This document shows, in pieces, positions 11,788 to 22,685 of a stretch of 64,000 bases of DNA. Made by a program: the position numbers and the translations under genes. This DNA comes from Taudactylus pleione. Its lineage: Eukaryota > Chordata > Amphibia > Anura > Myobatrachidae. How positions within the stretch are numbered: the first letter of the stretch is position 1; each line of letters opens with the position of its first letter. Under the pieces are notes generated by a model, which was given only the letters and a program-made list of their open reading frames with translations, was not told the DNA's origin and did no database searches. The stretch is from the NCBI GenBank assembly GCA_031769625.1, contig JAUIMM010000570.1:2976001-3040000 (forward strand), in the 5' to 3' direction.

Positions 11788-11795
11788 GTGGTAAC

Positions 11796-12479
11796 AGGTA
11801 ATTGGTCAGACTGCCCAGGTGAGCAGCTAGGTGAGCGGTAATCACTGGGAGGTTTTAGACACAGCAATGAATGAATGTTTAACCCTGTATGGGCGGCTAA
11901 GATCACGATTTGTGACACCTCCACCCTTCACCCAGCACCCAGGAGCGACCTCCCCTCTAGACCCAGCACCCAGGAGTGCCCCTCCACGACATTCCTGTGC
12001 AGACACAATGTCTCATTTCCCTGCAGGTACCCAGGCCAGTGGCCCTGTTCGGCAAGGTGACAGCTTACCTTGGCCACTGGCGCGGTGGGAGTGTAGCTGC
12101 TGGTGGTGCTGGACAGAGCATGAAGCAGGTCGATTCATTTGGGGATTTGAAGTTCGATTTTAAGTTCGATTTTGAGACCTCTTTTTTATTGAATATTAGT
12201 AAATAAGAGATTTGTGTGTTGGTCTATGTAAAAGTACCAATGTTTTTCTCATGTTCGATTTTGAGTGGGATTTGAGTGAAATTCAGTTTTATGTTCAATT
12301 TGGCATTCGATTTTACCTTTAGTAAATCTCCAAATGCAAATCGAATGAAAATCGGATGTCAAATCACACTAAGTCTAAAATTAAAATCGAACATTGGTAA
12401 ATATACCCCTGAAACTGTTTCTGTGTCTGACATCGATCAAGACTTGGTTTGTGGAAAGCTGCCTACTACCAGAAACACT
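11796..12479. other. Non-coding DNA with a MITE-like fragment
   Basis: No gene recognised. From about 12126 to 12412 the sequence is rich in GTTCGATTTT and AAATCGAA words and ends in TAAATATACCCCT, resembling the end of a palindromic MITE of the TAAATTTACCCC type. Its other boundary is not clear. Confidence 0.4.
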
Positions 12480-13288
12480 GGACCTCATTCAGAGTCGGTC
12501 GTAAGCGGACGCTCGGTCGTACGCATCCAATGTTTCCAAACCATGCATGTGTACGGTTAGTTGTGCGCATGTGCGTACGAGACCTTGCGATCCAAAATGC
12601 TGCTGATTGTACGGCTTGCGAGCAGGAAGTGGCTTCCGGGAGTTGATTGATATGAAAGGCTGTTTGTGGGTGTTGACGGGGGTGGTGGTCGAAAAACGCA
12701 GGCGTTCCCCACCGTTTTCAGGGCGTACATAAATTTCCTGCTACGGCCGGAAGTAGTAACATGTTTCTCTGCGAGTAGGTTAGAGGCCTGGCTGATCGTA
12801 CAGCTTGAGGTTGGGTATGTGCTCCAGAGTACAATCGATACTATCGAATGTGACTGATGTTATGTTTGATGTTTCTATTTTGTGCCACACAATGCAAGCA
12901 GCAAATAATCGTTGGTTGTTGCTAATAACACTGCTAATTGGCTTGTAATTGATTCAGTTGCGTTTGCATTAGAGAATAATAAGAATAAATATATTTCACG
13001 GGGATGGCTTATTCTATGCGTTTTTTTGTTAATTTTTGATGTAATTTGCACACAACACAAGCGGCCGCAACCAGCTGAAGAAAATTAACATACAGCGACT
13101 GACAATGACTGACAACGATTGACTCGATCGCTAGCTGCTATCACTCATTAGCTAGAGAAGGTGCTATGTTCATGTATGGGAGTCACTTTGGTTGCGATCA
13201 CCCGGCCGTGCGATTGTTTCTTTTTCTGATTCTTGATCGTTAGGCGTATGACCGAGCAGCCGATTACGACCGACTCTGAATGAGGTCC
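12480..13288. mobile_element. PIF/Harbinger-like MITE, 809 bp
   Basis: The ends are a near-perfect inverted repeat beginning GGACCTCATTCAGAGTCGG, flanked by the 3-bp direct repeat ACT (12477-12479 and 13289-13291). No transposase. Ends of the same type (GGNCCTCATTCAGA / GGGCCTGATTCAGA) occur on many elements in this window. The superfamily is inferred from the 3-bp duplication and the termini. Confidence 0.75.
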
Positions 13289-13458
13289 ACTGTGTGGGTA
13301 ACATCTGAACTAGGAGACTAATGATTAACTTGGCATTTGTTTTTAGGAACTATTTAGTGTATTCCATTGTAGTGCTACCTATAATAAAGATACAGTTGTA
13401 TCTGAATGTTATCTTTCCTGTGCGATCCATGAACAGTAATAATATGCTGGGCTATCTA

Positions 13459-13771
13459 GGAGGAGATGTATCAAATCTTAGGGGGAAATGTATCAAACCT
13501 TGGAGTGAGATAAAGCAACAACCAATCACCTCCTGTCATTTTTCAAATACATCCTGTAATATGACAGTTAGACGTTGATTGGTTGGTGCTGTGCCAAATT
13601 ATTTCTCCAAGGTTTGATACATCTCCCCTGTAGAGAGCTATAAAGTGCAGAAGTTACCCATAGCAGTGAATCATGTTCTAGTATGGTCTACAAAATGACA
13701 GTTAGAAGCTGATTGGTTGCTATGGGCAACTACTTCACTTTATCTCTCTCACAGGTTTGATACATCTCCCC
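13459..13771. mobile_element. MITE with GATGTATCAAA ends, containing a second copy
   Basis: The ends read GGAGGAGATGTATCAAA and, on the right, TTTGATACATCTCCC, flanked by CTA on both sides (13456-13458 and 13772-13774). A related palindromic element with its own GGGGGAAATGTATCAAACC and GGTTTGATACATCTCCCC ends occupies 13481-13628, so one copy has landed in or been duplicated within another. Both carry a CAACCAATCA / TGATTGGTTG inverted pair. No coding content. Confidence 0.7.
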
Positions 13772-13783
13772 CTAGTGAGCTAA

Positions 13784-14334
13784 GAGTCTCATTCAGATCG
13801 CGCCACAAGCGCTGAGCGCTTGCAACCGGGTCGATGAAGACCCACTGGGCATGCGCACGTTGGAGCCGGCTCCGTAGTGCGCATGCGCGAGACTCGGCTA
13901 GCGACGGGCGCTCTGTCGCTACGGGTCTTGCACCAAAGGGGGCGAGCTGTCGATATTGAATGACAGCTCGCCCCGTTTGGGAGACCGGCAGGGGGGGTGG
14001 CCGGCCAAACTGAGGCGTTCCCGACAGAATGCTTGCCATTTGGGGGCAGCCCCACTGACATCAGCAATGATGTCAGTGGGGAACTTCCTGCTCAATCAGA
14101 GTAGGAAGCTCCCTGGGGCTTGCGCTTGCCGAGACCCAACCTTAGGCTCTCGTCGCAAGCCCCGATGGTCGCGATGGGTCTTGACCAGTGCGACCATCGC
14201 CCTGGTCGGTCGCTAAGCTGTGGGTGGTAACCCACAGCTTAGCTAGCGACCAGGAGGCCGCACTTCAAGATGCAAGCGGCTGCCTTCATTCAGAGTGACC
14301 GCTTGCATCTTAAGACCGACTCTGAATGAGGGCC
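13784..14334. mobile_element. PIF/Harbinger-like MITE, multi-hairpin type
   Basis: Flanked by TAA on both sides (13781-13783 and 14335-14337). The outer inverted repeat contains CTCATTCAGA. The interior is a chain of short inverted repeats (AGCTGTGGGT/ACCCACAGCT, CGATGGTCGCGA/TCGCGACCAT, GACATCA/TGATGTC, GCATGCGCAC). The same interior recurs at about 14452, 19565, 22686 and 25390. No coding content. Confidence 0.78.
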
Positions 14335-14451
14335 TAAATCTCTATATAACCAGGTATTTCACGCTACTTAATTGATTTCTAAATTCATGGGTAGACGTTA
14401 ACTGCCTATGATCTCCAATTATTCCTAAAATACGACACCCATCATCTCTGC

Positions 14452-14694
14452 ATATGGGAACGCCTCCGTTTGGGAAGCCACTCCCCTAGCCTGCCCACCA
14501 AAGGGGGCGTGCTGTCACTCAACATGGACAGCACGCCCCCTTTTTTGCGAGACCCGGAGCGACGGAGTGCCCGTCGCTATCTGGGTCTCATGCATGCGCA
14601 CGGCGGAGCCGGCTAAATCGTGCGCATGCGCACTGCCCCACCATCGACCCAGTTGCGAGTGCACAGCACTTGCGACCGGGTCTGAATAAGGCCC
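14452..14694. mobile_element. Truncated multi-hairpin MITE
   Basis: It begins within the interior of the preceding family (GGGAACGCCTCCGTTTGG) and continues through GGGGGCGTGCTGTC and its inverted partner to a right end GGGTCTGAATAAGGCCCTG. The left half is missing. Confidence 0.7.
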
Positions 14695-14783
14695 TGTTAT
14701 CATAAAGTTTACATTTTTAAATTTGCACATTATAAAAACAATGATTGACTGACAATATTGGATACTCGTGCACTAATCTCTAA

Positions 14784-14955
14784 GGGGTAAATTTACTAAA
14801 GAGTTTTTAGAAGTGAGTTTTTAAAGTGAAGTTGCCCATAGCATCCAATCAGATTCTACTTAACATTTAACTAGCACCTTCTAGAAGATAATAGCTAGAA
14901 TCTCATCAGTTTTAAAACTCACTTCTAAAAACTCTCACTTTAGTAAATTTACCCC
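14784..14955. mobile_element. 172-bp Harbinger-like MITE (GGGGTAAATTTAC ends)
   Basis: Inverted ends GGGGTAAATTTACTAAAG and its complement, target duplication TAA (14781-14783 and 14956-14958). The subterminal pair TTTTTAGAAGTGAG / CTCACTTCTAAAA extends the hairpin. The TAA duplication is the classic TWA preference of PIF/Harbinger. Confidence 0.85.
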
Positions 14956-14958
14956 TAA

Positions 14959-15674
14959 TAGTGTTTGTATTTGTCATGTTACAATAACAAAAAGCAATAT
15001 GGCAACAACTATTTTTTGAAGTCATTTAAGACAACTTTATTTAGCTTAAAATCATCAAGTTGAGAACATGAAAAAACAACCCCAAGCATCAGCTCTCTCC
15101 AATATCTAATTTCACAGTTTTCTAAGCACATAGCGCATGCTATTTATCATATTCTGTGTCATGGCAACACTTTTATGTATTCCTGGCTGACTGTTTAATA
15201 GTTTATCTGGATGACCATCAATCAAACATCAAGAACCTGATCTAGAAGATCACTCCGCAGAGAAAAGACAGATTTCTGACCTAATTGGTTACATTATAGA
15301 CGTCAATATCTCATAATTGCCTCTTTGTGAATGGAAGCAGCACTCATTCTTCATGTTGGGTGGAATGACGAGGACAGAATTAATGTACTTACTTTGTGTG
15401 AGATGTGTACTGTACAGTATATAATATCTAGAGATGAAAAGTCAAGGATGAAAACACCTGATAAACAAACAGCTACACGAGACTTAGCCAGTGAAAGAGC
15501 TTAGCCAGCTATCATACATTTCTATTGTTTTAAATGAAAATTAATTGCGTCATTTGGATTTTCCTTAGAATTTATAAAGTAGAAAGAATAATGAACGACT
15601 GTATAAAATATAGTTATTATGCCCACACTTGCCATGTCCTATTCCCTGCCAATTTGCAGCATCGCACCCAGAGA
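14959..15674. other. Non-coding stretch, nothing recognised
   Basis: AT-rich single-copy-looking sequence. No long frame, no terminal repeats and no tandem array seen. Confidence 0.4.
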
Positions 15675-15966
15675 GGGCCTAATTCAGAGCAAATATCCAA
15701 GCATACAAAGACGCAGTATCGATCGCAGAGCAGTAGAAAATTGGCCTTCTCAGCAACCCAATGTAAGCATAGAGACGCCGGAGCCATTTTTAGTGTGTAC
15801 AGGATCGTTCCAAAAAGTGTCGCGATTCACCTGCGTTTGTGTGTGTCCCCCCGTTACCGCCCACAAACGGTCCCTGTCTGTCAATCACTTTGCAAATAAA
15901 TCATCACTGCAAGTGAAAACGGTAATGAAACTTGAAGCATGCGCAGGGCGACTTTATTACAATCCT
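15675..15966. mobile_element. Left part of a GGGCCTAATTCAGAG MITE
   Basis: The left end GGGCCTAATTCAGAGCAAA is clear. The interior CCGTTACCGCCCACAAACGG is shared with elements at 18260, 30545 and 37904. The matching right end was not found, so the boundary at the GCATGCGCAGGGCG segment is approximate. Confidence 0.55.
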
Positions 15967-16102
15967 ATTAACATACCCCAGAGATTTACATGCTAAGTAA
16001 TATATCTCTTACATTATAATAATTTTCAAGTGAATTACAATCTCAAGCAATATTTGTGACATCACTGTGGGGGCATGACATCATTGGGTGCATGTGAAAA
16101 GT

Positions 16103-16458
16103 AATATATACTTGCCGAGGAGGCAGCCATTCGACACTGCGTGGGGCGCGCATCGGTGGAGGCGGGCGAGTCTGGGGGCATGATGATACGATCGCTTCAT
16201 CGTAGCCCCCTTTCCGTCTCGCTATTCAATACCACAATTACCAGTATTGTGAAGCAGGGGGCTTGCTACAATGACACGGCTCAATGCCAATTGCATCATC
16301 GCCCGCCTGTGCCGACCACTTCACTGGGGAAACGGGAGGTCGTTGCTGGGTGGCCTCAGTCTCCGGGAGACTTGTCCACCTTTCTGGGCAGCCGAGAGCA
16401 CCACCCGGTTTTTGGGTGTCTCCCAGCTGTTCCGGGAGAGTAGTCAAGTATGATATAT
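16103..16458. mobile_element. MITE-like repeat with ATATACTTGCC ends
   Basis: Left TATATACTTGCCGAG and right CTCCCGG-type/TCAAGTATGATATA ends form a loose inverted pair. The interior carries CTCCGGGAGACTTG and its partner. No clear target duplication. An old palindromic element is the best reading. Confidence 0.45.
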
Positions 16459-18259
16459 ATAACCCCCGACACCTAGCAGTATGACAGAGACACAAGCAAA
16501 GGTGGGCAGGAGTAGGAGCTGGACTCCCAGGAAAACACTGGTAGACCTCGGACTGCATTGACTACATCCCTCAACATATCTTACATTGGGGTAAGAAGAT
16601 GCAGGAGAAGCCTAACCCCTGGGATCCAGTGAGTGTGGGAGAAAATGGAGGAGAAACAGAGTAAGTATGGGTGAGCTGGCATGAATAAGACTGAGGAGAG
16701 CAGTTTAGCTGGGTCCCATCTGGGAAAAGGAATGTCCTAAGAGTCTGATATCAGATGCTTTTATACCCAGTAGAACCCAGAGTACAGAGGCCCATAGTAA
16801 AGAGGACTGATGAGGAGTGAGATGCATATGCTTTAATAAAAAATAGCTCTGCAATATTTGCACCCATATAATGAGAATGACACATCACAAGATGCATCCA
16901 TCTCTGCACAGGCAGCAAATGAGTCAGGTTGGTGTCAGATACATTGGCATGCAGATCGAGTTTGCAAGGTGTGCACACCTCCCCCCCCTCACACCCCTAA
17001 AATGTACTAACCCGAATTATCCCTGACTGAACCAGTATCAGCAGACACTGGTCCTGGCCATGTACCTGGGGACAGGACAGCACAGGCAGTGACGTCAGTG
17101 GGCGATATAGTAGTACAGCACCACCATGTCTTCAGCTGGCCCCCAGGAAGAGGTCAGTTGGCCAGGTTTTGGTCGTGGCTACACGGGGCTGTGGACTTGT
17201 TGGGCATCACTTTGCCACGTACACCCATTGAGAAGGCCCTGTGCACTCCTATGGTCAGATGTATATCAGAGACGCTTTTCCCATCCAGGTCATAAGCACA
17301 AGAAAAGTATTTTAAGATTTACTTTGATAGCAAGAAACTGATCCCTGAAGATCTGGCTACAGTCATTATTATCATCATTATTATCAGCAGCAGCAGCAGC
17401 AGTGTGTATTTGCATCAGCCCTCAGGCAGCACAAGTGATACTGACAGACATATACTGCATGCAGCTCCGAGTGGGTCTGCCTCAATGGCATTTACACAAC
17501 CAGATTGCCACCATCCCCTCCCCTGTTCTACCTTTCCAAGCACAAGGAGGAAGTGTCCAAATCTGCATAGGACTTCCGCTTTTGTTTTATGAGCATGCTC
17601 ATTGCAAATTCGGTTCTCTTACACTAAACATTGTACACGCAACTCAGCATGAGCCTCAGAGTTTCCATAATTTGGTGTGTCCAATGACCAGGAAACAACC
17701 CAGCGTCCATAGCTTCCTGGGTCCAATGTCGGGTGTGTGCAGTCAGTAGCATATATAGGAATCCAGATCCCCTGGCAAAGAGAAGGACTTGCCCAGCTGC
17801 ATCATAACATCATGATGCCATGATGTTGCATGCTCTACACTTCTGGGCCTCAACTTCATGGAGGCTCCGTGGCGGAGTCGAGGGAGCTCTGAACAAAAGG
17901 CAAGGCTGGGGTGATTAGCAGAGCACCTTCCATGGGCCACCAAAGGGGTTAGGATTTGTTGGTGGCTGATCCAGTAGCGTCCACCTCCCTCCTCCCACCA
18001 CTCAACTCGAACACCTGACAGTTGCCATCTCGGACAACGGTTACTTAAGGATCTGTGTGCAGTGTCCCGGGAGCGTATCCTGTGTCTGGTGCATCCAGAA
18101 TCCAGCAAAAGAATCCAGAGTCCATATTGGATCAGAAGCCACAGTTTACAGGAGTCATTTACCATAACCAGGACTAATCAGTTCTTCAGGAATGTAGATC
18201 CCCTGGAATCAGGAGTTGGAAGCCCCCAATCCACCCCCCTGGTTTGTGTGAGTAACTGT
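16459..18259. other. Non-coding DNA with a short CAG run
   Basis: No domain-bearing frame. An ATT/ATC-rich tract at about 17364-17384 runs into (CAG)6 at 17385-17402, which looks like the 3' tail of an old retroposon. A C-run lies at 16981-16988. The remainder is unclassified. Confidence 0.4.
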
Positions 18260-18850
18260 GGGCCTGAGTTAGACCCGCTCGCTAGATGATTTCACTCGCA
18301 GCCGTCAGCTGCCAAATCCCGCGATCGCATGGCAAGGTATTAGCACGCCCACTATGTCTTGGCGTGCGATTGCGGTGTGTATTTAGATGCCCACCAGCCT
18401 GTCACAAGATGCCCACTTTCCCTTTGTAACACATGTCATCTCCAGGAAGTGTGTGTAACAATCGGTAACATCGAGTACGAACGGACCCATACAAAGCACT
18501 TGTGGCTGACCATACCCTACCGCAAGCACTGCGAGTGCTTCAGTGTGTAATTCGGCCATGTGACATATATTATGACGCTGCATCTTAATTATGCATGCCT
18601 CTGAAATGGCGATAAGACGCTCAGACTCGCCTGCGTTCGCAGAACCACACCCCCGTTTCCATCGACCATCCCGTCACCACCCACAAACGGCACATCCTGT
18701 CACTCATTCTAGCGAGGCGTCTATGTACAAGGGGTGATCGCTTCGCGATCGCCTGGACTAGTTTGTGCACGCGCACTGCGGCTTACACGCATGCTCAGAT
18801 TGCAAACATCGGCAGGCTACGAGCGAATGCATCATAGTGAGTGGGTCATT
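18260..18850. mobile_element. Degenerate GGGCCTGA-type MITE
   Basis: Left end GGGCCTGAGTTAGACCCG. The interior contains GCCTGCGTTCGC, CCCGTTTCC and ACCACCCACAAACGG, shared with 30545-31058 and 37904-38382. The right end is decayed around GAGTGGGTCA. Confidence 0.6.
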
Positions 18851-19564
18851 AGTGGATTATTACCAGTTTATGCCATTTAACACATTTTCACAAGGATAAT
18901 TGGATCCTGTTCTACCAGGATTAGTGTGGTACCCCAGAACCTGGGATTACCTCATGTTGTGTACCCTTATATATGTGTTGCTGGACAATTGAATGTATTC
19001 ATTGGTGACAGTGGACAGTGAAGCCAGCTTCAGGAGCTGGCATGTGACTGGAGAGACTGGACCTCCAATGCAATAGAGAAACAGCGCCCCGTGACCAGAG
19101 GGGCTTGTACTGACAGTTGGGTGGCAGTTGGTGTGTGCAGTTGGTAGGTGAGCGGTGAAGGGGAAGCTGCGCTACGGAGGGCCGCTGATGGAGCTGCTGG
19201 AGAGTGCTGGGAGCTCACGGAACTGAGTGCTGGCAGCCATTAGAGCCTTCTGAGCCGCCTCCCTCAGTGAGGAACAGCAGCCGGAGGTGTTCCTGGGTGG
19301 AGCCACAGTTTGATGACGGTGACTGGAGGCTGTACCGGACCCTGCAGGCACAGAAAGGAGTCGTGGTTATCGCGGGGGGTAAGAGGCTTGGACTGCACAC
19401 ACTCTTCTACAACTACCCGCTAACAGTGGCCCGCAGCTAGCTGGCAGCTACAGCCCTATGTATAGTGCCCAGCAATAACCTCCCCAGACACCAGTGCAGA
19501 AAAGGAGTTATAATTAATAAGTGTCTACAGCCTGAAACTTTATTAGCTGCATAAGCCGCACAGA
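18851..19564. other. Unclassified non-coding DNA left of a MITE
   Basis: GC-moderate sequence with no recognisable protein. Together with 20082-21020 it looks like one older repeat interrupted by the MITE at 19565. Features of a retroelement LTR or leader are possible but unproven. Confidence 0.35.
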
Positions 19565-20078
19565 GGGCCTGATTCAGACCCACTCGCTGAGCGCTCACAA
19601 GCGCGTTGATGGTGCCCTAGTGCGCATGTGCACAACGGAGGGAGCTCCGTCGTGCACATGCGCGAGACCCGGATAGCGACAGCCAAGCTGTCGCTCCGGG
19701 TCTCGCACCAAAGGGGGCGTGCTGTCGATGTTGAGTGACAGCACGCCTCCTTTGGTGGGCGTGCCTGGGGCGTGGCTGCCAGACGGAGGTGTTCCCATGG
19801 GAACGCCTACCGTCTGGGTCCGGCCCCACTAACATCACTAGTGATAGAGCCAAAATCACTCCAGGGCTTGCGGTCACCGAGAACCTACTGCAGGGTCTCG
19901 TCGCAAGCCCGATGGTCGCGATGGTCTTGACCATCGCGACCATCATCATGGACGCTCGCATAAGCTGTGGGTGGTAGCCCACAGCTATGCGAGCGTCCAG
20001 GAGGACGCTCCAAAAAAAAAAAAACGCCCTGATTCAGAGCGGGCGCTCGTTCAGAGCGTCCGGCTCTGAATCAGGCCC
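19565..20078. mobile_element. Multi-hairpin Harbinger-like MITE
   Basis: Ends GGGCCTGATTCAGA and TCTGAATCAGGCCC, flanked by AGA on both sides (19562-19564 and 20079-20081). The interior has the family's serial hairpins: GGGGGCGTGCTGTC with its partner, AGCTGTGGGT with its partner, and GATGGTCGCGATGG. An A12 run sits at about 20012-20023. Confidence 0.82.
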
Positions 20079-20081
20079 AGA

Positions 20082-21020
20082 GCCTTAGACTTGGTCCTTG
20101 GGACTTGTGGGCAGGAGAGTCCCTGTAAGGAGCTGCAGGAGTTGGGTATAATAAATCCCATCCGAGCAGCTCTGTGTGCAGTAGGAGAGGCAGAGCCATC
20201 TAACAAGCTGTCACAGTAGTCCATTTGTAGCAACAAGGTTGCAGCACTATTGACATTAACATTGTTGCAGAGTCTGTCAGCCAGGATTAAAAAGAGAGAC
20301 AATTGCACTTAGGAGCAACACAGCTTTATATTAACCCACAGTGGAGCTATTTCTGCTTAAGCAGGATAAAGTCAGAACTTCCAGCTAATAACCCGGGCAA
20401 CGCAGTGTACACTCAGGAATATTTAATACAGTATTAATTCGTGAACTAATAGCTTCTGGCCAGTAAAGCTTAGGGAAAATAATCTGCAAACTGAGAGACT
20501 AATTTATGGACTGTTAGTTATTGTCTTACTGTTTAGTTACAGCGTTTAAATTAATCTGTGGTAGGGAAAGTATTGCATGCATTAACCTCTTAAAACCAAC
20601 AGGAGGAGAGGAATCCCTACCGATTGCGAGGGAGCTGTGTTCCTGAATAATAAAACCTGAATTGTTGTTTTTCTCGTGTGAACTGTAACTGTATCTGTTA
20701 TTGTAAATAAATTTGTAACTTTTACTATGAAAGTGTTATCTTGTTCACCGTGTGCATCACTTATAAATTTATTGCAAAACTATTATCTATTGACATTGCA
20801 TGATCTTATCTTATTTACTTGTTTGTCTCACGTTAGCCCTTACAACTCTGTGTAAAAACCAAGAACCTATCCTCGATATTATCTGAGACTTCTTCGTGGT
20901 ACCATGATTTACCAGGGTGTCACATTATTGCAACCTGAGGCTATGGAGCGAAGTTTCATATACTGGTGTTTCTCCACCAGAGGCCCCCACGATGGGATTA
21001 TGGGATTGTTGCATCCAATA
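20082..21020. other. Non-coding DNA, possible LTR-like remnant
   Basis: Contains AATAATAAAACCTG at about 20645 and TTGTAAATAAATTTG near 20702, followed by T-rich sequence, resembling polyadenylation regions of retroelements. No coding frame, no partner LTR and no primer site identified. Confidence 0.3.
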
Positions 21021-21189
21021 TGCAGGTCCAGTGGCGTAATTAGGGTATTTGTAGCCCAGGGCAAATTTGAAAAGGGAGCCCCCCCGATGTGCACGCAGCC
21101 AAAAAATGGGCGTGGTCACTTAAAAATGGGGTGTGTCAACATGACACACCCCTTTATTTTCACACTGAACATTCCTATCCATATGCACC

Positions 21190-21790
21190 TTAACCCCAGT
21201 AGTACCCCTTATACAGTACCCCCAGTATGCAGTTGAGGTCCCTCTTATGCAGGCCCATAGTAGTGCCCCTTTTACAGTATCCCCAGTAGTGGTCCCCCTT
21301 ATACAGTCCACAATTAGTTCCCCTTACTCAGTACCCCCAGTAGTGGCCCCCCCAAATGCAGTGCCCCATGTAGTGTTCCCCCTTATGCAGTGCCCCCAGT
21401 AGCAGTCCCCACAATGCAGTGCGCCCAGTAGTGGTATCCCCTTATGTAGTGCCTTTTATATGGTGCCCCCAGTAGTGATCCCCCCTATTCAGTGCCCCCT
21501 GTAGTGGCCCTTCCTATTATTGCCCCCAGTAGTGGTCCCCCGAGTGCAGTGCCTCTAGTAGTAGGCCCCTTTTATAATGCCCCCAGTGGTAGTTCCCCCC
21601 CCAAGTAGTAGTCCCCAGTAGAGATTCCCCCTCCCGATTAAGTGCCCCCAGTAGTAGCCCCCCCAGTAGAGGTCCTCCCAATAATGGTGCCCCCAGTAGT
21701 AGCCAGCCCTCCCCCATTGTGCCCCCACCCCCAGTAGAGGTCCCCCCAGTAGTAGCCACCCCCCTCCCCCGTTGTGCCCCCAGTAGTGCA
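21190..21790 (+). repeat. Degenerate minisatellite, CCCCCAGTAGTG type
   Basis: An imperfect unit of roughly 30 bases with words CCCCCAGTAGTG, CCCCTTATACAGTG and GTCCCCC, within the hAT element. The inverse complement of the same words occurs at 33150-33430. Confidence 0.85.
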
Positions 21791-22041
21791 GATAGGTTAA
21801 AAAAAATATATATATATAAAAATATATTTACCTGAATCCACGCTGCTGCTGCTCCGATCCGCGACACCGCTCCCGCCGCCGCCGCCCGCCAGTCCTCCCA
21901 GGCTGGCGCGCTCAGCATTATGGGACAGACGTCATGACGTCTGTCCCATTACCCACTGCAGGAGCCGCATGGAAGCCCGGCTCTTGCAGTGGGTGCTGCA
22001 GCAGTCAATGAGAGTCTATCTGACTCTCTTTGGCTGCTGTT

Positions 22042-22085
22042 TAACACACGCATCGCCGCCAGCGCTGGCGGCGATGCGTGTGTTA
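22042..22085. other. 44-bp perfect palindrome
   Basis: Each 22-base half is the exact complement of the other, centred on AGCGCT, with outer TAACACACGC. It lies inside the hAT element and could form a strong hairpin or cruciform. A second perfect palindrome of 30 bases lies at 21920-21949. Confidence 0.95.
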
Positions 22086-22360
22086 TACACAGCCTGAGCC
22101 CACCTCCTAGCGCTATTGGGCAAGCGCTCAGGGGGAGGGAACTGGCTCAAGTGTGCAGCACAGGACCGGCACTGGAAGCCTATTGCCGGTTCTGTGTAAA
22201 TGTGTAGCACTGACCGCACTCATTGCGGTCAGCGCTACACTGGCTAACTAGGGCGGGCGGGTCGGTACCGTGGCCGGCGGCGCCCCCCGTGCCGCCGGTC
22301 CAGCGGCGCCCAGGGCACGCACCCCGCTCGCCCTGCCATAGTTACGCCACTGTGCAGGTC

Positions 22361-22682
22361 ACAGGCTCCTGCTTCGGTTCCTAATGTGATAGCTTGGTGT
22401 CACTAATGTGGAACACAAGACAGTAAGCTGAATTCTGGTACACAGAACAGAGGGAGTAACCAAAAATGTAGTTGCAGTAGTTATACCCATGTTAGATTAT
22501 GATCACAAGTAGAAGGTACAAACAGCAGGCAATAGAGTGGTACGGAGTAGCCAGATCAGACACAGAAATAATCAACAGGACAATAATGGTGTGCCAGGGA
22601 CATGGAAAACGTCTAACACTCTGGCTGCTCATTTGAATGTGTAATATGTGGGACAGGAACACTGGGACCAGGAGGAGTGCAC
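22361..22682. other. Non-coding stretch, nothing recognised
   Basis: No frame, repeat or inverted structure of note between the hAT element and the MITE dimer. Confidence 0.4.
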
Positions 22683-22685
22683 TGA

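Larger units (their letters stand above)
21029..22352 (+). mobile_element. Non-autonomous hAT element, 1.3 kb, with internal minisatellite
   Basis: Exact 8-bp target duplications TGCAGGTC (21021-21028 and 22353-22360). Terminal repeats: left CAGTGGCGTAATTAGGG; right, read inward, CAGTGGCGTAACTATGG. Left half: a CCCCAGTAGTG tandem array. Right half: GC-rich with perfect palindromes at 21920-21949 and 22042-22085, the second 44 bp long. No transposase frame. The 32720-33481 element has a related array in opposite orientation. Confidence 0.92.

Noticed and set aside
17385..17402. Coding glutamine repeat
   Set aside because: (CAG)6 follows an ATT/ATC tract with no supported reading frame; it looks like a retroposon tail or microsatellite.
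19204..19440. Host exon of 78 codons
   Set aside because: Not clearly bounded by splice signals, no recognisable domain, and inside a region that looks like an old repeat.
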